Source: Ceratopteris richardii (Eukaryota; Streptophyta; Polypodiopsida; Polypodiales; Pteridaceae). From it: a stretch of DNA of 64,000 nt. Each line of letters starts with the position of its first letter. Positions within the stretch are counted from its first letter, which is position 1. Under the pieces are notes generated by a model. It made no database searches, was not told the origin of the DNA, and saw nothing but the letters and a program-made list of their open reading frames with translations. The translations under genes were made by a program, and so were the position numbers. The stretch lies in assembly GCA_020310875.1 (NCBI GenBank), contig CM035435.1, positions 64,145,336 to 64,209,335 on the forward strand. The letters are read 5' to 3'. Shown here in pieces: positions 57,400 to 64,000 of this stretch.

Positions 57400-58264
57400 T
57401 GCAATCACGTTCAAAGTGTCCAGGTTTACCACAATTCCAGCATCCTTTACTATCATTACCTGAATCATTTCTTTGGAAATTTCTGCGACCTCTTTGGCTC
57501 CCCTGCCTCGAAACTGTCCTCTTCCTCCTGCATAATTCTGTTGTTGAGCTTAGTCTTGGTTACTGTTTCCTCTTCCACTTCCAAAACCTCTACCTCTGCC
57601 TCTTCCTCTACCAGAGTAGAATACCTGCTCAGAACTAGGCTTTCGTTGGGAGTTTGAATCCTCACCAAGATTCTTTTCTTCAATGATCAGCATAGAGACC
57701 AAATCAGCAAAATTCGGAATATTTTCCCTGGTCTGTATAGAAGTTCTGAACTGCTTATATGCAGCTCCTAAACCACGAAGGCACACTTCCACCTTATCAT
57801 CATCATCTACATTCACGCCAATAGATGCAAGTGACTCACATATGCTTTTGATTTTTAGAGTGTAGTCACTTACCGACATGCTCTTTTTCTCCAATGTATG
57901 CAGCTTGTTCTTGAGTTGCAATTTCCGTGCCTTTGTATTGGTCTCGTACAAAGTGACCAAACTGTTCCAAGCCTCTTTTGGAGTCTTGGCATCCTGTATG
58001 TGTCCAATCATGCTATCCTGTATGCTAACAGATAGCCAATACATTACCTTTCGTGCTCCTTGATTCCATTCCTCATATGCTCTTAACTGTTCTGCAGTCC
58101 GATTCCTTTCTAGTAACTGCGGAGCATTTTCATTCTCTCCTTCGATGTACTTCCAGTATCCTTTTCCCATCAGGAAATTCCGTCATTCTGAATCTCCAAG
58201 CATGGAGGTTGTTCTTGTCCAGCTTATCGCTCATAAGCTGACTCATTCCATCTGCGTTTGCCAT
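57400..58264 (-). pseudogene. gag: Copia B gag region
   Basis: The likely start is the ATG at 58264 on the minus strand (MANADGMSQL), giving the usual copia gag opening. The UBN2-type gag domain follows (LSVSIQDSMIGHIQDAKTPK; AWNSLVTLYE; LKIKSICESLASIG), then a glycine/arginine-rich stretch (GRGRGRGFGSGRG) and a CX2CX4HX4C knuckle (CWNCGKPGHFERDC) near 57410-57450. Gag forms the particle and binds RNA. The region is broken. Confidence 0.85.
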
Positions 58265-58701
58265 TTCTGCAACAATTCACAACACCGCAACACACTACAA
58301 GCAGCACTTCTGCTTGAACACTGTCGCACTATGACGTGACAGTTCGATCTCAGAAAAACACAGTTTTCATGTACCAATAGACACGGAATTGCTTGAAATT
58401 CTGGATCTGGAATATATGAGTGTCGCCAAACACAAAGCAAGTTACAGTTTCTGAAATTGACCTGGTTTTTCTGTGGGCCCCACCTTGCGGGCTCGAAACG
58501 GAGGTCGAGATGGCTCCGAAAATTCGATTTGACAAAAATAAGTGATCCTAAAGGGATAACTCTCGAAAATATTTTGAGGTCTTCTACCTTCACGGTGATC
58601 TTCATAGCAAACGGAGGCCGTTTGTGAAATAGCATTTTCTCCACGTCTTGCCACGTAGTCTTCACCGTCGCCTTCTCCATGAGCTCTCTACAGCCACGTT
58701 G

Positions 58702-58713
58702 GCTCTGATACCA
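58702..58713 (-). other. Primer-binding site of copia B (initiator tRNA-Met)
   Basis: On the minus strand TGGTATCAGAGC directly follows the LTR end. This is the standard copia primer site complementary to plant initiator tRNA-Met and fixes the orientation of the element. Confidence 0.95.
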
Positions 58714-58757
58714 TGTCACAAGGAAGGAGATAAGGAAGAGAGCTCACACACACACTC
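58714..58757 (-). repeat. Copia B 5' LTR (partial)
   Basis: 44 bp match 53581-53624 with one difference, adjoining the primer site. Beyond 58757 the sequence no longer matches the LTR. Confidence 0.85.
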
Positions 58758-61700
58758 TAGTGTCTTGAATTATGAAAGCTTAAGCTAACAATAGAGTACC
58801 TTTTACTCAGATTCTTCTTGCTAGAATCTGAAGTCAAGGAATTACTTCTATCTCTTTAATTCTAATTAGGTTTTTAGGGCTTCCAACTCAAGATCACTCT
58901 ATGATCTTAGTTATCCCAAGATTATACAAGAAGCTTTAAATTGTTTGATGGAATAAACATACATACTAATGGAATGAACATCCATCATGTTGCAATAAAC
59001 ATTGATCTTTTATTTTTAATGTTTTGAGTGTAATTCCACATGCCTCGAATTATATTCAAGATCTAGTTAGTTCTCACTCAACTAACTTAAAATGACAAGA
59101 TATTATTCTTGCCTTTTTGGATTCCTCTCTATATCTAAATATTTCAAATAGCTACTCTAGGGTTTTCAAGGAATCTCTTTACTGCTTAAGTTTAAGCATA
59201 TTCTAATGCTTTGGATCTCTTTCAAAATCCCTTTATAGAAGCTTCACTTTCTAGGGTCTTAAGTATCGTTAGCGATGATTGTAGAAATAAAACTTCTATC
59301 TTACACTTTTAGTTCTCTTAAAAAAGTATGAAGTTTGGTACGCTTTACTCAACTCTCATGTTGCAACCATATTCCTTGATGGAATCCCAATACTAGCTTT
59401 AGAATGCTATGAAGTTGCTTTATGAGCAATCCCTACTTTACCAAACATCTTATATCCTAAATGATGTTCTTCTATCTAACATCTTCATCCATGATATTAT
59501 ACTTCATGGAATCATTTGTACCCATTTTGATGTATTTTGATAGTTTCTTCCCACCTTTGAGAGTTTTGGTCCTTGAAAACTACCTGAGGGTTTATTGAAA
59601 TTTGTGATCTTTCTATTGCTCTTTATTAGAGTTTGAAAGAGTGTATTTGCATTCCTTTATTGTTCCCCTCAAATAAAAGAACTATTCAAGGCTTTTTGTT
59701 TTCTCTTCTCCAAGCTTACTAAACATATGTCTCTAAGTTCAAGGTTTGATTACCCATAATATGGTGTCCCATAGTATCCAATACACTTTAGTGGTAATGT
59801 AAGGCTAGTTGTCCCATACCCTCCAGCTTACACTTCCACTTTAGTGAAGATAACTTTAGCTTTAAATTTGGGATCAAACCTTCTTTTTGTCTAATCAAGT
59901 GAGAGCTATTCCTTCTTAGACTTGTAAGTGTTATTTCCATTATAGAGCATGACTTGTGCTCATGTCATGATGAAGTTTTAACTTAACAACTCTGAGTTGT
60001 AATGGCAACTTGAAAAGACTCAATCTTAAAGATTGACTTTTCAATGGCTCTTTTGTTCATAGAAAAAATGTTATTATGTCAATTGATAATAGAGCTAGTT
60101 TTTTTTTGTCTTTAAACTAGATATTATCTCTGGACCTAATAAGGAACCTAAAATTAAAAGAATAATTGATTTTACAATTAAATTCTTAATTTTGAAGAAG
60201 ATGGTAACACCCTTTATCCCTTAAAAAGTAGTCCTTTACTTCAAGGACATACTGGTATTCAAGATGTCTTGTCTTCTGTTTGCTAGGAGAAGTTTTATAA
60301 AGCTTTGAATAGTTCCTTATTCTTACTAAAGAACTTCCATGAAGGGTAGAACTATCAATTTGAAAAGGTGATATTCTTATCATCCTTTCAAGGGCTAGTT
60401 GAAAATTAACCTATGTTTATTCATAGAATATTGATTTTTCAAGCACATTTTCTCTCCTAAAGCTTAGATAATAATTACTCTAAGCTACCACTATGATGTT
60501 GTAGTTAAAGAAGAGAAAATTTTGACCTTTCACTAAATTCCTTGGCCTTGCTGATCAGTCATGCCATGGGTTTTATGGAACTTGAGAATCCATCAATAAG
60601 ACTCGAGGCTTAAGGTTTCTTTTTTCTACTTGTATTAAGATTTGTTGGCTTTTGGACTAAGCCAACATATAAAAAACATAAAAATATAATGGTCTTTAGG
60701 CCTCATAACATTAAAATTTTATGCTTTTGACTTCATGTGAAGAAGTCAATCGCTATCTTAAGCTTAGCCTTAATCTCTTTCTTGTCCCATTAACACTTGC
60801 ACACATGATCATTTCATTGGTATGCATGCATAATTTATGTTAAGAACACATACACCTTTGTTCAAAGATGTTGAGCATGCATAAGGTTCAAAAATTGAAC
60901 CCCTCTTTAAAGCATGCATGGAATTCTCATATTGAACTCCATTCTATTCAATGACATGTTCTTTCTTTGCATTCATGTGCATGCCATGCTATGAAAAACT
61001 TGCTATGTTCAATTTGTAGCCATTTTCATGCACTGAGTCCATTTCGTGATAAATGAAAAATCCTTTGTCATTCATTTGTGCTTCTTTTTGGGCACAAACA
61101 TGTGCTTCTCTACCATGCATCATCATGCCAATGCACATACATACGTTCTTTTCAATGCATAGATACATGTAGGTGCTTGATGTTCTTTCTTTCCAATTCC
61201 ATGCCTATGTGCTTGTCTATTCTTATGTTCAAATATTTTATCTTTGCATGTGTACTTGACTATATCCACAATTGAAGTATTACTATATGCTTCAATTATG
61301 AATGTATGCAAATATAATGTAATCTAAGTCAAACAATTCAAGCATAACTTGAAAGAAAAAAACACTTATCTCTATAATAAGCTTTGTCCATCCTTTGATC
61401 TTTGGAAGAGCAAACTTTTTCCTCATGACTTGGATTGGATCTCCAAGATATGACCTCCATTCATATGCTCCCGTCTTTGTTGCATGTTTTGATCTCCTTC
61501 AAAAGACTTCTAGAGTCCTCTTTGACTCTCATCATCGTGGACCAAAAAGTTGTTTGCATCTCACATTCGATGTTAAAGAGGGGTCATATCTCCCTTAATG
61601 AGACATGTGCATATGCTTGCACCGAAATTGAGGAAAGAAGAAAGATCCCATATAGGAGCATTGTGAGAATCATGCTCATGCAAGGCTGAGGTGGATGCAA

Positions 61701-62279
61701 GCCTAGGGAATTATCTGATATATAAAGCAAATTCCCTTACATTCAATACATTCAATACAAGGCATATTCTTCTTCAATAAGAGTTCTCTATGGAGAGTAG
61801 TTTGGGAATCAAGAATTATTTTTCTTCAACTTGAAGCTTTTGGAACTCTTCTTTACATCAAGTCTAAATCCAGACATACTTGGATACTAAAGATGAGTGA
61901 TATTCTTGAATTATGCATAAAATTTATTTATAAATGCACTTGTTATTGCTTCATAAAGCATCATAGTTTCATAAAGAGCTCATCTACATACTGAGACTCA
62001 AAGTGAGTAGACCAAGGAATGGGTAAACTCACATGGATTAGAAATAAGGTTGCCAAGAGCATGGAGTGGGCTATACAAACTTCTAACGAAGTACAAAGTG
62101 GGTGAGAGGCCCTCCCTATATAGAATTGGAGGGAGCTCTCCAGAGTACATCATATGTGGGATAATTATCCTTGAAGGAGAATGAATACAATGGTAGAAGC
62201 AAATGGCAAGGTACCCAAATACAATGCGATATAATATAAAATGGAATGAAATGAAAATGGAATATATAAGGACTCTTTT
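58758..62279. other. AT-rich non-coding stretch
   Basis: 3.5 kb without a convincing gene on either strand; open frames are short and unlike known proteins. It is T-rich on the plus strand. Between about 60790 and 61310 it is unusually rich in CATGC/GCATG (for example GCATGCAT repeats near 60820-60920). No LTR, tRNA or clear element end was identified. It may be old degenerate retroelement sequence or ordinary intergenic DNA. Confidence 0.6.
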
Positions 62280-62400
62280 TGATAGATGTATGAGTTAGCA
62301 TCGATACTGCTCCTTTGAAATCCTTTAGTTTCAAAGAACTTGTGTATCTTCTCATACCATGCATTGGGAGCTTGCTTAAGTCCATAAAGTACTTGGTGAA
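62280..62400 (-). pseudogene. Small copia reverse transcriptase remnant
   Basis: The minus strand encodes LYGLKQAPNAWYEKIHKFFE followed by TKGFQRSSIDANSYIY, a well-conserved copia RT segment. Nothing copia-like was recognised on either side, so this is an isolated fossil scrap. Confidence 0.8.
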
Positions 62401-63000
62401 AGCTTGTCATTAGGAAAAAGGGTGAACCCTGCATGGGCCTTGTAAGGATCCCTAATTTTCAGGGATTAAGCCTCATTCTGCTGTTGTCTAAGGGGACAAA
62501 GTGCATTTAATAGGGCACTTTTTAGTAGGCTGGAGTAGGCTTTTTTTAAGGCTTACTAGGCTCCTCTCTCTCTTCTTTTAGAGAGAGAGAAAGGGAATCT
62601 ACTTTCCACATCATCAAACTCGAGCATGTATGGGAATAAAAAAATGATGTTTTTTTTAAAGTCTCAATTTCAGTGTTTATTTACTTGAAAGGGCTCATTT
62701 TTTAATATATATGTCAGAACTGACCTTTTTTGAGTTTAGTTTTTAATTTTCCTTTTGAAAAAGCAATATTTTTAAAATCCCTCCAAAAGTAGAGTGCCAC
62801 ATCATCAAATCCGTAACTACTCTTCACCCAAAAAATGACTTTTTCAAAATTTCAACATTTTTGGCTATTCTCAGTGGAAAAACACACTGTTACCCATCCT
62901 CATCCAAGAAAACAAACTTTTCTTGAGAAAATCATGCTCTAGCATCTCTTCCAAACAAATTTCTGGTCTCTTTCTCAGTATTGTTTAATTGTTGGAAAAG
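62401..63000 (+). promoter_or_regulatory. Presumed upstream region of the gene at 63001
   Basis: 600 bp without coding sequence. It holds a CTCTCTCTC/GAGAGAGAG inverted repeat near 62565-62595 and long T-rich and A-rich runs. No TATA box stands out clearly (TTTTTTAATATATATG near 62700 is a candidate). The label rests on position only. Confidence 0.35.
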
Positions 63001-63616
63001 ATGGTGTTGACACCTATTACAAACCTCACATTAGGACGTCCTCATGCCCCAGCATCAACAAGTATCCATGTTCGTGTGCCCAGAGAGTTTGCTCCAAATA
63101 CACAATGCAACAATGATGTGAACTCTCAAAATGAGCGTCGTGAAGCTGGAGAAAAGAATATTGATCTTTGGACTCATGGTTCATTATACCCTCCTGATCC
63201 AATGTCTTCTTACCATCCAACATTCCATAACCTCTCAACTTTACTTCAGTTCATCGGTGCCGGTAAAGCTGGGCTCTTAGGTTATTGTCAACGATTATCT
63301 ACACATTCAACTGCCATTACTGAGTATTGGATTCAACAATATCAACTAAATCATACAAGGTTGGTCACTTTTGAAAGCACAATCATATCTTTACAAGAAA
63401 AGCTTGCAGAGCTTGAAAAGCATATGGAAGAAAAGGAGAGAACAATTGAGAAATTTAAAAACACTGTCCAACACTTGAGAGAGACTCCACTTGGGATGCG
63501 ACGTAGGAGACGATCATTAACATCCTTTGACTCTCTTTCAATTGGTGGTGGAGCACGCAAACGACGAGTTTTTGCAATAAGGTTTGGCTTGTATTCGTTT
63601 CTCTTTTTGGAAGACT

Positions 63617-63657
<41 letters not shown>

Positions 63658-64000
63658 CTTGTTATGTAGGTCATTCGTTGAAGATGTTAATGCATCATCA
63701 ACAACAGAGGATCAATTCAAGTTATTAAATTCTTGTTTGACCAACAAGCAGGTGGTTAGTATTTTGGAGTCACGGATAGGAAACCTAATCAAGAAGAAAG
63801 TGATTAAAGATTTCACAAAAAAGTTACAAGATATTATCACTCCTAGAGACGTGCAGATGGTATGTGATGAAGCAGGAATTAGTACTAAAGGATACAGTGC
63901 ATTGTACAACCTTTTGAAGCATTCATTAGAAAGAGAAGGTATTTTACAGAATATGTTTCCATCTCCTTACAAGGTATCGCTAAAGAAGTCAATGTCCAAT
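63001..64000 (+). CDS. Unrecognised host protein gene, 5' part (two exons, runs off window)
   Basis: The ATG at 63001 lies in a strong context (AAAAGATGG). Exon 1 is 63001-63581 and exon 2 runs from 63670 to the window end, open throughout, giving about 304 residues so far. Residues 1-110 are unremarkable, with several prolines. Residues 121-158 form a short charged coiled coil (LQEKLAELEKHMEEKERTIE). Two basic clusters follow (MRRRRRS about 166-172; ARKRR about 186-190) and could act as nuclear localisation signals. Exon 2 has a lysine-rich helix and a segment with DVQMVCDEAGISTKGYSALY and PSPYKVSLKKS. No retroelement domain is visible. I do not recognise the family; a host gene or a DNA-transposon protein are both possible. 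Confidence 0.6.
63582..63669 (+). other. Predicted intron (88 bp)
   Basis: The donor is AAG|GTTTGG and the acceptor TTATGTAG|GTCATT; removing it keeps the frame open into exon 2. Unspliced, the frame ends at the acceptor itself. The intron contains a TA microsatellite. The donor is not a strong consensus, so the exact 5' boundary is somewhat uncertain. Confidence 0.65.
63624..63654. repeat. TA dinucleotide microsatellite in intron
   Basis: About 15 uninterrupted TA units lie inside the predicted intron and are likely to vary in length between individuals. Confidence 0.9.

Larger units (their letters stand above)
53581..58757 (-). mobile_element. Ty1/copia element B inserted in copia A (broken)
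   Basis: The minus strand carries an almost complete copia order: primer site, gag, zinc knuckle, protease, integrase, RT, RNase H, purine tract, 3' LTR. The left edge is TGTCACGAGG at 53581; the right-hand LTR copy is only partly present (58714-58757). The insertion lies in the protease region of copia A. A few breaks are present; the integrase-RT-RNase H part is one long open stretch. Confidence 0.88.

Noticed and set aside
58243-58719. Open frame on the minus strand between copia B gag and primer site
   Set aside because: It lies in the untranslated leader and overlaps the gag start in another frame; no domain was recognised.
61078-61311. Short open frames on both strands
   Set aside because: They are small, AT-rich and lie in the CATGC-rich non-coding stretch; nothing supports a gene.

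Overview
The window is plant nuclear DNA, almost entirely a stack of nested LTR retrotransposons. Plant origin is indicated by Ty3/gypsy elements of the Athila/Tat (non-chromovirus) type with tRNA-Asp primer sites, Ty1/copia elements with the initiator tRNA-Met primer site, and a large third ORF downstream of pol. The density of nesting suggests a large-genome land plant. A fern or other non-seed plant is possible, but the sequence does not establish it. The only likely host gene is a partial one at the far right (63001 to the window end).

Layout. (a) 1-9653: Ty3/gypsy element I, left LTR cut by the window, broken, its two LTRs about 2-3% apart. It ends inside (b) 9655-10761, the 3' part of a copia element with its own 229-bp LTR. 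(c) 10762-11076: short non-coding flank. (d) 11082-49422: element II, a broken Tat/Athila-like element with a perfect 5-bp target duplication (TTTAC). Its left LTR is split by (e) element III (11414-16796), whose primer site and coding strand point in opposite directions. Its gag-pol region is split by (f) element IV (21878-37895), a related element that looks whole: target duplication AAGTA, LTRs differing at about 2 substitutions in 566 bp, a 3,051-codon Gag-Pol frame and a 1,335-codon third ORF. (g) 49428-58757: a copia element on the minus strand (copia A) interrupted by a second minus-strand copia element (copia B). (h) 58758-62999: AT-rich, essentially non-coding, with one small copia RT scrap. 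(i) 63001-64000: the first two exons of an unrecognised protein gene.

The most interesting biology is the shared architecture of elements II and IV. Their Pol carries two retropepsin-like segments (one in the usual place, one after integrase) and two integrase-type zinc modules. Gag has three zinc knuckles with a shortened spacing. A repeated W-V/I-P-K motif is encoded between pol and the third ORF. A splice donor sits just after the primer site and an acceptor just before the third ORF, and a small hairpin precedes the polypurine tract. Insertion order read from nesting and LTR divergence: copia fragment, then element I; flank, then element II, then elements III and IV, with IV clearly the youngest. 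The relative timing of the two stacks is not fixed by the sequence. All functional statements come from motifs read by eye; no database search was possible.
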